Assembly (NCBI RefSeq): GCF_005280195.1
Contig: NZ_SZPR01000011.1
Coordinates: forward strand, 124,001 to 188,000
Length of the DNA: 64,000 nt
Direction of reading: 5' to 3'
Source: Streptomyces galbus
GTDB lineage: Bacteria > Actinomycetota > Actinomycetes > Streptomycetales > Streptomycetaceae
Shown: positions 30,494 to 39,623 of the stretch, one piece after another
Numbering within the stretch: the first letter of the stretch is position 1
Layout of the letters: every line of letters begins with the position of its first letter
Position numbers and translations under genes: made by a program
The notes under the pieces: model-generated
What the model was told of the DNA's origin: nothing
Databases searched by the model: none
Seen by the model: the letters and a program-made list of their open reading frames with translations, nothing else

Positions 30494-31459
30494 TCAGACG
30501 GCCTGGGCGGCCACGAAGGCGCCGCGCTTCTCGACGGCCATCTGGTACAGCCGGCCCGCGCGGTACGAGGACCGCACCAGCGGCCCGGACATCACACCGG
30601 AGAAGCCGATCCGCTCGGCCTCCTCCTTCAGCTCCACGAACTCCTGCGGCTTGACCCAGCGCTCGACCGGGTGGTGGCGCACGGAGGGGCGCAGGTACTG
30701 GGTGATGGTGATCAGCTCGCAGCCGGCGTCGTGGAGCTGCTGCAGCGCCTCCACGACCTCCTCGCGGGTCTCGCCCATGCCGAGGATCAGGTTCGACTTG
30801 GTGACGAGGCCGAAGTCGCGTGCGGCGGTGATCACCTTCAGGGAGCGCTCGTAGCGGAAGCCGGGGCGGATCCGCTTGAAGATCCGCGGGACCGTCTCGA
30901 CGTTGTGCGCGAAGACCTCGGGGCGGGCGGAGAAGACCTCTGCGAGCTGCTCGGGGACCGCGTTGAAGTCGGGTGCGAGGAGCTCGACCTTGGTGCGGCC
31001 GCCCTCGCGCTGCGCCGTCTGCGCGTGGATCTGGCGGACGGTCTCGGCGTACAGCCAGGCGCCGCCGTCCTCCAGGTCGTCGCGGGCGACGCCGGTGATG
31101 GTGGCGTAGTTCAGGTCCATGGTGACCACGGACTCGCCGACGCGGCGCGGCTCGTCGCGGTCGAGCGCCTCGGGCTTGCCGGTGTCGATCTGGCAGAAGT
31201 CACAGCGCCGGGTGCACTGGTCGCCGCCGATGAGGAAGGTCGCCTCCCGGTCCTCCCAGCACTCGTAGATGTTGGGGCAGCCGGCTTCCTGGCAGACGGT
31301 GTGCAGGCCCTCGCTCTTCACGAGGTTCTGCATCTTCGTGTACTCGGGGCCCATTTTCGCCCGGGTCTTGATCCACTCGGGCTTGCGCTCGATGGGGGTC
31401 TGGCTGTTGCGGACCTCCAGGCGCAGCATCTTGCGTCCGTCGGGTGTGACTGCGGACAC
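30494..31459 (-). CDS. lipA: lipoyl synthase (radical SAM)
   Basis: Inserts two sulfurs into protein-bound octanoyl groups to make lipoyl groups. 321 residues from GTG 31459 behind AGGGAG. Two [4Fe-4S] sets are visible: Cys56, Cys61, Cys67 ([14 protein letters not shown]) for the auxiliary cluster and CxxxCxxC at 82, 86, 89 (CTRRCDFC) for radical SAM. The C-terminal RSSYRAG contributes the conserved serine ligand. Lipoylated targets lie 14 kb away (the E2 at 45-47 kb). It follows lipB on the same strand. Confidence 0.97.
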   Translation of the reverse strand: MSAVTPDGRKMLRLEVRNSQTPIERKPEWIKTRAKMGPEYTKMQNLVKSEGLHTVCQEAGCPNIYECWEDREATFLIGGDQCTRRCDFCQIDTGKPEALDRDEPRRVGESVVTMDLNYATITGVARDDLEDGGAWLYAETVRQIHAQTAQREGGRTKVELLAPDFNAVPEQLAEVFSARPEVFAHNVETVPRIFKRIRPGFRYERSLKVITAARDFGLVTKSNLILGMGETREEVVEALQQLHDAGCELITITQYLRPSVRHHPVERWVKPQEFVELKEEAERIGFSGVMSGPLVRSSYRAGRLYQMAVEKRGAFVAAQAV

Positions 31460-31594
31460 GTCGGCTCCCTGCTCATCGATGAACGAAGACTTCGATTCTT
31501 CGGCGTACACCAGGGTACGCCCGTGCGTTGTGTCCCCCCGGTGGGACCGGCCTCGTCGAACCGGAGGGCGTTAGGCCCGGTCCCGGGCGGGACC

Positions 31595-32392
31595 TCAGGC
31601 CGACGCGCGCTCGACCACCCGGGGCCTGAGCTCCGCGTTCTCCAGCACGTCCCGCAGGTGCCGCTCGGCGACCGGCAGCACCTCGGCGAGGGTGACGTCC
31701 CGGCCCAGCTCGTTGGCCAGCGAGGTGACGCCCGCGTCCCGGATGCCGCACGGGATGATGCGGTCGAACCAGGCGTTGTCGGGGTTCACGTTGAGGGCGA
31801 AGCCGTGCATGGTCACGCCCTTGGCGACCCGGATGCCGATGGCGGCGATCTTGCGGTCCTCGCGGCGCTGGCCGGCGTTGGAGGGGGCGTACTCCGGGCC
31901 GTTCAGCCGAGGGTCGAACTCCTCGTCGTGCAGCCGCGGGTCGAAGTCCAGGGAGAGGCCGCCGAGCGCGGGGCGCTGCTCGACCGGGTCGCCGAGCACC
32001 CACACCCCGCTGCGGCCCTCGACCCGGGTGGTCTCCAGGCCGAACTCCGCGCAGACGCGGATCAGCGCCTCCTCCAGGCGCCGCACGTGCGCGACGACGT
32101 CCACGGGGCGGGGCAGCTTCTGGATGGGGTAGCCCACGAGCTGGCCCGGGCCGTGCCAGGTGATCTTGCCGCCGCGGTCCACGTCGATGACCGGCGTCCC
32201 GTCCAGGGGCCGCTCGCTGTCGGCGGTGCGCCGGCCCGCCGTGTAGACGGGCGGGTGCTCCAGGAGCAGCACGGTGTCCGGGACCTCGTCGGCGAACCGG
32301 GCCGCGTGCACCCGGCGCTGCTCGTCCCAGGCCGCCTGGTACTCGACGGCGTCCGCGCCGAACCCCATGCGGACGAACCGCAACTCACTCAC
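31595..32392 (-). CDS. lipB: octanoyltransferase LipB
   Basis: Transfers octanoyl from acyl carrier protein to the lipoyl domain lysine, supplying LipA. 265 residues from GTG 32392 behind AGGGAGG. Family motifs: [38 protein letters not shown], the catalytic lysine region [18 protein letters not shown] and the catalytic cysteine in IIPCGI. lipA lies 135 bases downstream; the two probably share a transcript, though lipA could have its own promoter. Confidence 0.96.
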   Translation of the reverse strand: MSELRFVRMGFGADAVEYQAAWDEQRRVHAARFADEVPDTVLLLEHPPVYTAGRRTADSERPLDGTPVIDVDRGGKITWHGPGQLVGYPIQKLPRPVDVVAHVRRLEEALIRVCAEFGLETTRVEGRSGVWVLGDPVEQRPALGGLSLDFDPRLHDEEFDPRLNGPEYAPSNAGQRREDRKIAAIGIRVAKGVTMHGFALNVNPDNAWFDRIIPCGIRDAGVTSLANELGRDVTLAEVLPVAERHLRDVLENAELRPRVVERASA

Positions 32393-32659
32393 GGCAAGCG
32401 CCTCCCTCGAAGTCGTCGGCACGCGGCGTCGGTGTGCGCCGGACGCCGTAAGGCATGAAACGCGCCAACGCCACTGTACGACTGCCGGTCGCGCGTCAGC
32501 CCTGCGGCCAATCCTCACACGATCGGATGAATGCCCGCCGGATTGTGCGAGCGGCTGCTCACTCTCCGCTACATTCGCGCCGTTCACCAGGCCAAAAAGG
32601 GCTGCTCAGAGGCAATCCACGCACTTCGGGTGCGCGGAAGGCAGGAGACCGCACCGCAG

Positions 32660-34099
32660 ATGACGGAACGACCCGCGCAGCGCACCCCCAACCGCCAGCT
32701 CGCCGCGCTCATCGCAGAAGCGGGGTTCTCCAACGCGGGTCTGGCCCGGCGCGTCGACCAGCTCGGTCTGGAACACGGCCTGGACCTGAGATACGACAAG
32801 ACCTCCGTCACCCGCTGGCTGCGCGGGCAGCAGCCGCGCGGCACCACCCCGGCCCTCATCGCCGAGGTCTTCACCCGCCGCCTCGGCCGCCGGCTCACCG
32901 CGCAGGACCTCGGCCTGGACGCCTGCGCCCCCGTGTACGCCGGGCTGGAGTTCGCCGGCAGCCCCGAGGAGGCCGTCGACATCGTCAGCGGCCTGTGGCG
33001 CAAGGACTCCGGCAGCCACGCCGAGCTGCGCAAGATCGCCTTCACCCCGGCGGGGCTCGTGGTGCCCAGCCGGGACTGGCTGATCGGCAAGCCCGACGAG
33101 CGGGTCGCCCGCGGCGAGCAGCCCCCGCGGGTGCCCGCGCAGGGCCGCGCCGTGGTGCCCCGCCAGCGCTCCCAGACCGAACGCGCCCCCGGCCAGCGCG
33201 TCACCGGCGGCGACATCGCCGCGCTGCGCTCGGTGGGCGAGCTGTTCCGCAGCCTCGACGACAAGTACGGCGGCGGGCACGCCCGCCAGGCCCTCGTGCG
33301 CTACCTGGAGCACGAGTGCGAGCCGATGCTGCGCGGCACCTACGGCGAGCAGACCGGCCGCCGCCTGTTCGCCGCCGCGGCCGACCTGACCCGCCTCGCC
33401 GGCTGGACCTCGTACGACATCGCCGCGCACGGGCTCGCCCAGCGCTACTTCGTGCAGGCCCTGCGGCTCTCCCAGGCGGCCGGGGACCGGGCCTACGGCG
33501 CGTACGTGCTGATCACCATGAGCCGCCAGGCGGTGTACCTGGGGCACGGCCGGGAGGCGGTGCAGCTCGCGCGCGTGGCGCAGCAGGGCGCCGGCAGCCA
33601 CGCGCCGCCCACCGTGCAGGCCCTGCTGCACGCCGTCGAGGCGCGCGGGCACGGGGTGCTCGGCGAGGTCCGCGCCTGCACCGCGTCGCTGGTGCGCGCC
33701 GAACGCGCCCTGGAGACGGCCAAGCAGGGCGACGAGGTGCCGTACTGGGCGCGCTTCTTCGACGAGGCGCAGCTCGCCGACGAGTGCGGCCACTGCCACC
33801 GCGACCTGCAGCAGTACCGCGCGGCCGCGCAGCACGCCGAGCGCGCCCTGCAGCTGCGGCCCGCCGCGCACGCCCGCTCCCGGCTGTTCTGCCGGGTCGT
33901 CCTCGCCTGCGCCCGCCTCGGCCTCGGTGAGCTGGACCAGGCCTGCCGGCTCGCCGCCGAGGCGGCCGGGCAGGCGGCCGAGATGAGGTCGGTGCGGGCG
34001 GTGGAGTACGTCAGGGACTTCGAACGCCGGCTGGAGCCGTACAAGGACGCGGCCGCCGTGCGCACCTACCGCGACAAGGTCGCCGCGGCCCTCGGCTAG
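32660..34099 (+). CDS. NsdA-like regulatory protein
   Basis: 479 residues from ATG 32660. Residues 1-80 form a Cro-like helical domain (NRQLAALIAEAGFSNAGLAR, then TSVTRWLRGQQPRGTTPAL), a sequence-specific DNA-binding layout. The rest is all-alpha with TPR-like repeats (GHGREAVQLARVAQQGAG, AACTASLVRAERAL-like, LQQYRAAAQHAERAL). This is the build of NsdA, which represses antibiotic production and sporulation in Streptomyces coelicolor; this is a paralogue or relative, so a developmental role is possible but not shown. Divergent from lipB by 267 bases. Confidence 0.78.
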   Translation: MTERPAQRTPNRQLAALIAEAGFSNAGLARRVDQLGLEHGLDLRYDKTSVTRWLRGQQPRGTTPALIAEVFTRRLGRRLTAQDLGLDACAPVYAGLEFAGSPEEAVDIVSGLWRKDSGSHAELRKIAFTPAGLVVPSRDWLIGKPDERVARGEQPPRVPAQGRAVVPRQRSQTERAPGQRVTGGDIAALRSVGELFRSLDDKYGGGHARQALVRYLEHECEPMLRGTYGEQTGRRLFAAAADLTRLAGWTSYDIAAHGLAQRYFVQALRLSQAAGDRAYGAYVLITMSRQAVYLGHGREAVQLARVAQQGAGSHAPPTVQALLHAVEARGHGVLGEVRACTASLVRAERALETAKQGDEVPYWARFFDEAQLADECGHCHRDLQQYRAAAQHAERALQLRPAAHARSRLFCRVVLACARLGLGELDQACRLAAEAAGQAAEMRSVRAVEYVRDFERRLEPYKDAAAVRTYRDKVAAALG

Positions 34100-34118
34100 C
34101 CGGGGCCGGGCACCTCCG

Positions 34119-35498
34119 TCAAGCGGCTCTGGCCGTCGTGCGGACCGGGTCCGCGCGGTGCAGGGAACCGGCCGCGCCGAGGTCGGCGAGAATCGCCCGG
34201 GCCGCCCGGTGGGCCGAGTGCAGCGCCCCCTGCACGGTGCTGGTGTCCCGGTGGTCGCCGCACACGTAGAGGCCCGCCAGCAGCCGTACCGGGCGCCGCA
34301 GGTCGTGCGGGGGACGCATCGCCGGGACGGCCCGCGGGGTGTGGTGCACGGCGAGCGTCTCCCAGCGGGCGGTGGGGACGCCGTACAGCCGGGCCAGGTG
34401 GATGCGCACCGCCGTGTCGACGTCGGCCGGGGGCGGCCCGAGCACCGTCGACGACACCAGGGCGCGGCCCGCCGGGGCCCGGCTCGGGTCGACCTCGCTG
34501 ACCACCGCCGTGTGCGCGACCGGACCGCCCCGGTCGGCGTCCAGGAGCAGCGACCCGCCGGTCGCCGGCGGCTCGTCCGTGGTGTGGTGGACGACGGTCA
34601 CCGGGTGGAAGTCGGGCACCCGCAGCCCCGGCAGCAGCTCCGCGGCCGTCACCCCGTCGGTGGCGACCAGCACCGCCCGGCAGCGGAACTCCCCGTGCTC
34701 GGCGGTGGTCACGGTGTCGGTGGCGACCGAGGTGACCCGCACCCCGGTGTGCACGGTGCCCGGCGGCAGCGACCGCGCGAGCAGCTCGGGCAGCACGTCG
34801 GCGCCGCCCTCCGGCACGCACAGCCGCCCCGCCGCGAAGGCCCGCAGCGCGAGGTCCGCGCACCGGCTGGACGTCGACAGCTCCGGGTCGCACAACAGCG
34901 CGGCGAGCAGCGGGCGCAGGAAGCCGTCGATCGTGCCGGCGGGCAGCCCGCGGGCCGCGAGGGCCCGGCCGGCCGGCAGCTCCGGTCGGCGCAGCAGCCG
35001 TTCCACCGGTGTGGTCGCGAGCCGGGTCAGCGCGCCCGCGAGCCGGGCCTGGTCCACGGCGGTGCCCAGCGGGGCGCCGGGCCGGGCCCTGGGCGCCGAC
35101 GCGGGTCCGGGCCGGGGGAGTCCCGACGGCCGGGGTGCGCTGGCCAGGGCGCGCACCGCGTGGAGTGCGCCGCGTGCGCCCCCCGCGCCCGGTTGCGCGC
35201 CGGCGCGGTGATGGCGCCCGTCGCTGTGCACCAGCACACCGGGGGCGAAGGACCGCAGCGCCAGCGCGGCCAGCGCCGGTGCCAGGGCCAGTTCGGGATA
35301 CGCCGTGGACAGCAGTTGTCCGATGCGGTCGAGCCGGAACCCGTCGACCTTCTCGGTCGACATGCGGCCGCCCACGCAAGGGGCGGCCTCCAGGACTGCG
35401 GTCGTTACACCTGCGCTGATCAGCCGATGGGCGGCGGAGAGTCCGGCGACCCCGGCTCCCACCACGACGACGTCTGCCTGGTACGCGGGCTGAAGCAC
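34119..35498 (-). CDS. FAD-dependent amine oxidase / phytoene desaturase-like protein
   Basis: 459 residues. The Rossmann motif VVVVGAGVAGLSAAHRL near the start and the GGR motif (VGGRMSTEKVDGFRLDRIGQ) define the flavin amine-oxidase/desaturase fold. The C-terminal FAD motif is LYVCGDHRDTSTVQGALHSA. The nearest functional types are desaturases or protoporphyrinogen oxidase-like enzymes; no carotenoid or haem genes adjoin, so the substrate is open. Near residues 100-145 there is an Ala/Gly/Pro-rich insertion. It converges on the NsdA-like gene. Confidence 0.85.
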   Translation of the reverse strand: MLQPAYQADVVVVGAGVAGLSAAHRLISAGVTTAVLEAAPCVGGRMSTEKVDGFRLDRIGQLLSTAYPELALAPALAALALRSFAPGVLVHSDGRHHRAGAQPGAGGARGALHAVRALASAPRPSGLPRPGPASAPRARPGAPLGTAVDQARLAGALTRLATTPVERLLRRPELPAGRALAARGLPAGTIDGFLRPLLAALLCDPELSTSSRCADLALRAFAAGRLCVPEGGADVLPELLARSLPPGTVHTGVRVTSVATDTVTTAEHGEFRCRAVLVATDGVTAAELLPGLRVPDFHPVTVVHHTTDEPPATGGSLLLDADRGGPVAHTAVVSEVDPSRAPAGRALVSSTVLGPPPADVDTAVRIHLARLYGVPTARWETLAVHHTPRAVPAMRPPHDLRRPVRLLAGLYVCGDHRDTSTVQGALHSAHRAARAILADLGAAGSLHRADPVRTTARAA

Positions 35499-35678
35499 GT
35501 GCCCCTCCTCGAGGTTGCGCGGCCGGTGGGGACGTCATGCCCTCAACAGCCGCCGGGGATACCCGAGTTCGCGTCGAAGGGTAGGGCCGTGGCCGGTCGG
35601 GAACAGTCGCGCACGAGCAGAGCACGGTCGCACGACGGTCGCATACGGACAGAGCCGGTCGGCACCGCGGCGGCGGGA

Positions 35679-36572
35679 TCAGGCCAGCGCCGCCCGGATC
35701 GCGTCGTCGATCCCCGGGAACGCGAACCTGAACCCCGACTCCAGCAGCCTCCTGGGCACCACCCGCGCGCTGCCCAGCACGTCCCCGGCCATCTCGCCCA
35801 GCACCGTCCGCAACACCGGCGCCGGGACCGCGAACACCCTCGGCCGGCCCAGCACCCGCCCCATCGCCTCGGTGATCTCACGGTTCGTCAGCGGCTCGGG
35901 CGCGGTCAGGTTGAACGGCCCCGACAGGTCGTCCCGGTCGAGCAGGTGCCGGATCGCGGCCACCTCGTCGTGCAGCGCGATGTACGACCAGTACTGCCGC
36001 CCGTCGCCCATCCGCCCCCCGAGCCCGGCCTTGAACAGCGGGAACAGCCGCCCCCAGGCGCCTCCCTGGCGGGCCACGACCAGCCCCGTGCGCGCGAACG
36101 CCGTGCGCACCCCCGCCTCCTCGGCGGGCGCCGCCGCGGCCTCCCACTCCACGCACAGCTCCGGCAGGAAGCCCCGCCCCGGCGGCGTGTCCTCGTCGGC
36201 GATCCGCTCGCCGGTCTCGCCGTAGATGCCCATCGCGCTGCCGTTCACCAGCACGCGCGGCCGCTCGTCGAGGGCGGCGACGGCCCGGGCCAGCGCCCGC
36301 GTGCCCAGCACCCGGCTGTCGTGGATGCGCTTCTTGTACGCCTCGCTCCAGCGCCGGTCGCCGACCCCGGCCCCCGCGAGGTTGACCACCGCGTCGCACC
36401 CGGCGAGGCCGGCCGCGTCCACGTACTCCTGCTCGGGGTCCCAGCAGACCTCCTGCGGGCCCCGGGCGGCCCGCCGGACCAGCCGGCGCACCTCGTGCCC
36501 GTCGGCCGTCAGGGACCGCACCAGGGCGTTGCCGATGAGGCCGGAAGCGCCGGCCACCGCAATGCGTCGCAT
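35679..36572 (-). CDS. TIGR01777-family epimerase (SDR39U1-like)
   Basis: 297 residues from ATG 36572 (MRRIAVAGASGLIGNAL), NAD(P) motif GASGLIG. Catalytic Ser/Tyr region VNGSAMGIYGETGERIADED; C-terminal MGRVLGRPRVFAVPAPVLR is the family signature. The activity of this family is not known. In Mycobacterium the same family lies between dlaT and lipB; the order is kept here with several intruders (protease, amidase and others), so the link with lipoate/pyruvate metabolism is suggestive. Earlier start at 36677 is rejected. Confidence 0.9.
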   Translation of the reverse strand: MRRIAVAGASGLIGNALVRSLTADGHEVRRLVRRAARGPQEVCWDPEQEYVDAAGLAGCDAVVNLAGAGVGDRRWSEAYKKRIHDSRVLGTRALARAVAALDERPRVLVNGSAMGIYGETGERIADEDTPPGRGFLPELCVEWEAAAAPAEEAGVRTAFARTGLVVARQGGAWGRLFPLFKAGLGGRMGDGRQYWSYIALHDEVAAIRHLLDRDDLSGPFNLTAPEPLTNREITEAMGRVLGRPRVFAVPAPVLRTVLGEMAGDVLGSARVVPRRLLESGFRFAFPGIDDAIRAALA

Positions 36573-36632
36573 GCGTCCCATCCTGCCCCCGGGCCGCACG
36601 AAAACCCCTGCCCGACCTCCGGACGCACGTCC

Positions 36633-36638
36633 TAAGGT
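36633..36638 (+). promoter_or_regulatory. -10 hexamer of probable leaderless promoter (GNAT gene)
   Basis: TAAGGT with a seven-base gap to the ATG at 36646. Confidence 0.45.
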
Positions 36639-36645
36639 GGCCCGC

Positions 36646-37143
36646 ATGCCCGTATCGCACGCCCTCCGCGTCCGCACCGCCGTCCCCGGGGACGACGCGG
36701 ACCTGGCCGAGCTGGACCGCCGTGTCTGGTCGACGCTGCACGCCGTGACCCCCCAGCCGCAGCCGCCCTACCCGCCCTTCTTCGACGAGCGGCACGCGCC
36801 CGGGGACCACCTCGTGGCCGAGCTCGACGGCCGCCTCGTGGGCTACGTCCGCCTCGGCTTCCCCACCCCGCTCGCCGCCAACGCGCACGTGCGCCAGATC
36901 CAGGGCCTCGCCGTCGCCGAGGAGGCGCGCGGCCGGGGCGTCGGCCGCGCGCTGATCCGGGCGGCCGTCGACGAGGCCCGCCGGCGCGGCGCCCGCCGCC
37001 TCACCCTGCGCGTGCTCGGCCACAACGCCCCCGCCCGCGCGCTGTACGAGGCCGAGGGCTTCGCCGTCGAGGGCGTCCTGCCGGAGGAGTTCCTGCTCGA
37101 CGGGGCGTACGTCGACGACGTGTGCATGGGGCGGTCCCTCTAG
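36646..37143 (+). CDS. GNAT-family N-acetyltransferase
   Basis: 165 residues. The acetyl-CoA site is QIQGLAVAEEARGRGVGRAL (R-x-x-G-x-G/A variant), with NAPARALYEAEGFAVEG as the C-terminal signature. The substrate is unknown. The TAG stop at 37141 starts a partial copy of the palindromic element's terminus. Head-to-head with the epimerase, 73 bases apart. Confidence 0.9.
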   Translation: MPVSHALRVRTAVPGDDADLAELDRRVWSTLHAVTPQPQPPYPPFFDERHAPGDHLVAELDGRLVGYVRLGFPTPLAANAHVRQIQGLAVAEEARGRGVGRALIRAAVDEARRRGARRLTLRVLGHNAPARALYEAEGFAVEGVLPEEFLLDGAYVDDVCMGRSL

Positions 37144-37158
37144 GGGGTGTCTCGCGGA
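37140..37158. repeat. one-ended remnant of the MITE-like element
   Basis: CTAGGGGGTGTCTCG begins on the TAG stop of the GNAT gene and is identical over fifteen bases to the left end of copy 1 (16356-16370). No right end is found before the next gene's stop at 37185. A short GGCCC/GGGCC hairpin follows (37165-37177). A truncated or decayed copy is the simplest reading. Confidence 0.5.
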
Positions 37159-37184
37159 CGGGGAGGCCCGGCGGGCCCCGGCGC

Positions 37185-38369
37185 CTACGAGTCGATCAGG
37201 CGGCCGGTGTCCACCGGGGCCGTCGCCGAGGCCGCGCGCCGGGCGTCGCCGGCCACCTCGTCGGCGGTCAGCACGTACCCCGTCTCGGCGTCCGAGGTGG
37301 ACCGGGCGAACACCACGCCGTAGACCCGGCCGTCGGTGGTCAGCAGCGGGCCGCCGGAGTTGCCGGGGCGCACCAGGGAGCGGATCGAGTAGATCTCACG
37401 GGTGACGACCGCGTCGTTGTAGATGTTCCGCCCGGTCGCCCGCACCCGGTTGGCGACCGTCGCCGCCTGCAGGTCGAGGCCGCCGTCCTGCGGGTAGCCC
37501 GCCACCACCGCCCGGTCGCCGCGCCCGGCGTCGTCGTCGAAGCCCAGCACGGGCGCCTCCAGACCCGGCACGTACAGCACGGCCACGTCCTTGCGCGGGT
37601 CGAACAGCACCACCCGCGCCCCGTACGCCCGGCCGACCCCGCCGACCTGCACCGTCGGCCGGTCGATGCCCGCCACCACGTGGGCGTTGGTCATCACGTG
37701 CTCGGGCGCGTACACGAACCCGCTGCCCTCGCGGCCCTGGTCGCCCGAGGAGCCCTCGATCTTCACCGTGCTCAGCCGGGCGGCGTTCGTGGCGCTCGCC
37801 GTGACGCTGTCCCCGGTGGGGCGGGCGACCTCGGCCGTCGACTCGTTCTCGAACGGGTTGAACACCTGCGGGAAGCCCGCCTGGGTGAGCGCGGAGGTGG
37901 CCCGCGAGAACCACGCCGGAGTGGTGTCCGGCATGGCCTCCTGCACCGCCCCCAGCAGCCGGGAGTCACGGATCGACGACGTCACCACCGGCGAGGAGGA
38001 CGCGCCCAGCACGCTCGCCGCCACCCACGCCACGATCAGCACCGCCACCGCGTTCGCCGCGGCCCCGCCGACGCCGTCGGCCACCCGCAGCGGCCCGCGG
38101 TCCAACTCCCGGCGCAGCCGCAGCGCCAGACGACCCGCCAGCTCGTGCACCAGCACCGCGGGCACCAGCACGGTGAACACCGCGGTCACCGTCGCCGCCG
38201 TGCTGCCCGCGGTCACCAGGTCCATCACCCACGGCAGCACCCACACGCCCACCACCGCGCCGCCCACGAAACCGGCGAGCGACACGCACCCGGCCACCAG
38301 TCCGCGCCGGTAACCGGACGCGGCGTAGGCGAGGACGACCAGCACCAGCAGGATGTCGAGCAGGTCCAC
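37185..38369 (-). CDS. MarP-like membrane serine protease (CvpA-trypsin)
   Basis: 394 residues from GTG 38369. Residues about 1-120 have four CvpA/colicin V-type helices; a periplasmic-side trypsin fold follows with His230 (TNAHVV), Asp261 (KDVAVL) and Ser338 (RPGNSGGP). Cysteines are almost absent, unlike MarP of M. tuberculosis, which uses a disulfide near its active site. MarP supports acid and oxidative survival there by cleaving a wall hydrolase; a peptidoglycan amidase is divergent from this gene here, an appealing substrate, but this is inference. Confidence 0.9.
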   Translation of the reverse strand: MDLLDILLVLVVLAYAASGYRRGLVAGCVSLAGFVGGAVVGVWVLPWVMDLVTAGSTAATVTAVFTVLVPAVLVHELAGRLALRLRRELDRGPLRVADGVGGAAANAVAVLIVAWVAASVLGASSSPVVTSSIRDSRLLGAVQEAMPDTTPAWFSRATSALTQAGFPQVFNPFENESTAEVARPTGDSVTASATNAARLSTVKIEGSSGDQGREGSGFVYAPEHVMTNAHVVAGIDRPTVQVGGVGRAYGARVVLFDPRKDVAVLYVPGLEAPVLGFDDDAGRGDRAVVAGYPQDGGLDLQAATVANRVRATGRNIYNDAVVTREIYSIRSLVRPGNSGGPLLTTDGRVYGVVFARSTSDAETGYVLTADEVAGDARRAASATAPVDTGRLIDS

Positions 38370-38554
38370 GGAGCCGCCTTTCTCTCGGACCCCTTCATAC
38401 GCGGGGGACGGGCCCGGTGATCAGCACGCCCGCGTGCCGTCCGGAGCCCGTCACGCGTGTGTGTACCCCAAAAACGCCGCGGACCGGGACGATGGTTCCA
38501 CCGGGTGGCACAGCACACATCGCGGACGGCGCGGAATCCACCCAGAGTGGGACC

Positions 38555-39430
38555 ATGCGCGCCTTCCGACCGGCCTCCCGCACCGGGCGGGGCCCCCGGG
38601 AACGGCGTCCCGCGCGGATACGCCGGGCCGGTCCGCCGGGCCCCCGGACACCGCGCCCGGCGCTCGTCCTGCTGGGCTGCCTGCCCGGACTCGCCGCAGC
38701 GCTCGCGCTGCCGCTGTGCGCCGGCGGGATCGACGAGGCCGCCGGCTCCGCGGCCGCCGCCCGCCGCGCCCACCCGGCGGCCGCGAAGGCCGTCCCGCAC
38801 ACCGCGCCGCGCCCCCGCATCCTGCCGCGCAGCGCCTGGCTCGACGCCCGCACCCGCCGCGCCCAGCCGCCCCCGCGCTACGACGACCGGGTCGTCGCCG
38901 TGTTCGTCCACCACACCGACACGCCCAACGACTACGACTGCGCCGACACACCCGCCGTCATCCGCACCCTGTACACCGGCCAGACCGGCAGCCGCGACTG
39001 GGACGACATCGGCTACCAGTTCCTCGTCGACCGCTGCGGCACCGTCTACGAGGGACGCGCCGGCGGGGTCGACCGGGCCGTCACCGGCGCCCACACGCAG
39101 GGCTTCAACCACCGCACCACCGGCATCGCCGCGATCGGCACCTTCACCGCGGGGGTGCCCGTCCCGCGGGCCATGACCGAGGCCATCGCGGCGCTGGCCG
39201 CCTGGAAGCTCGGCCCGTCCGGCGCCGACCCGCGCGGCACGGTCCGCCTCACCTCCACCAACAGCCTCAGCCGGTACGCCGCCGGCACCACCGCCACGCT
39301 GCACGTCGTGGCCGGCCACCGGGAGGGGTACCGGACCACCTGTCCGGGCGCCGCCCTGTCCGCCCTGCTGCCCGAGATCCGCGAGGAGGCCGCCCGCCTG
39401 CAGGGCCGCGCGCCGACGGCCACCCGCTAG
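38555..39430 (+). CDS. peptidoglycan recognition / N-acetylmuramoyl-L-alanine amidase (Amidase_2)
   Basis: 291 residues from ATG 38555. After a basic N-terminal region and one hydrophobic signal helix (LVLLGCLPGLAAALALPL) comes a PGRP-like domain: ILPRSAWLDART, VFVHHTDTPNDY with the first zinc His, DWDDIGYQFLVDRCGTVYEG with the tyrosine and HVVAGHREGYRTTCPG with the later His and Cys ligands. It should cut the bond between N-acetylmuramic acid and L-Ala. CAGAGT ends seven bases before the ATG, so it may be leaderless. Its TAG stop begins the third palindromic element. Divergent from the MarP-like protease, 185 bases. Confidence 0.9.
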   Translation: MRAFRPASRTGRGPRERRPARIRRAGPPGPRTPRPALVLLGCLPGLAAALALPLCAGGIDEAAGSAAAARRAHPAAAKAVPHTAPRPRILPRSAWLDARTRRAQPPPRYDDRVVAVFVHHTDTPNDYDCADTPAVIRTLYTGQTGSRDWDDIGYQFLVDRCGTVYEGRAGGVDRAVTGAHTQGFNHRTTGIAAIGTFTAGVPVPRAMTEAIAALAAWKLGPSGADPRGTVRLTSTNSLSRYAAGTTATLHVVAGHREGYRTTCPGAALSALLPEIREEAARLQGRAPTATR

Positions 39431-39617
39431 GCCGTGTCTTTCGGATCAGCCCGATACGGACCGACGGCGCCTTGACAGTGCCGGTGAGCGGGGCTTGGTG
39501 CGTGCAGCTGCAAGGCGGAGGAGGGCGTCGATGCGGAGCATCGACAACCGACGACAACGCAGCAGATGTGCGTGCCAAGCCCCGCGGCCCCGGGGTGATC
39601 CGAAAGACACGGCCTAG
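39427..39617. mobile_element. MITE-like imperfect palindrome, copy 3
   Basis: CTAG at 39427-39430 (containing the amidase TAG stop) and 39614-39617. Termini TAGGCCGTGTCTTTCGGATCA pair perfectly with their right-hand counterpart over 21 bases. Inside there is a second inverted repeat (GCGGGGCTTGG against CCAAGCCCCGC) and a core at 39510-39564 nearly identical to that of copy 1. The core hairpin TCGATGC...GCATCGA has arms that differ from copy 1 (GCGATGC...GCATCGC) by a paired change. No coding capacity. Confidence 0.8.
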
Positions 39618-39623
39618 ACCGGG

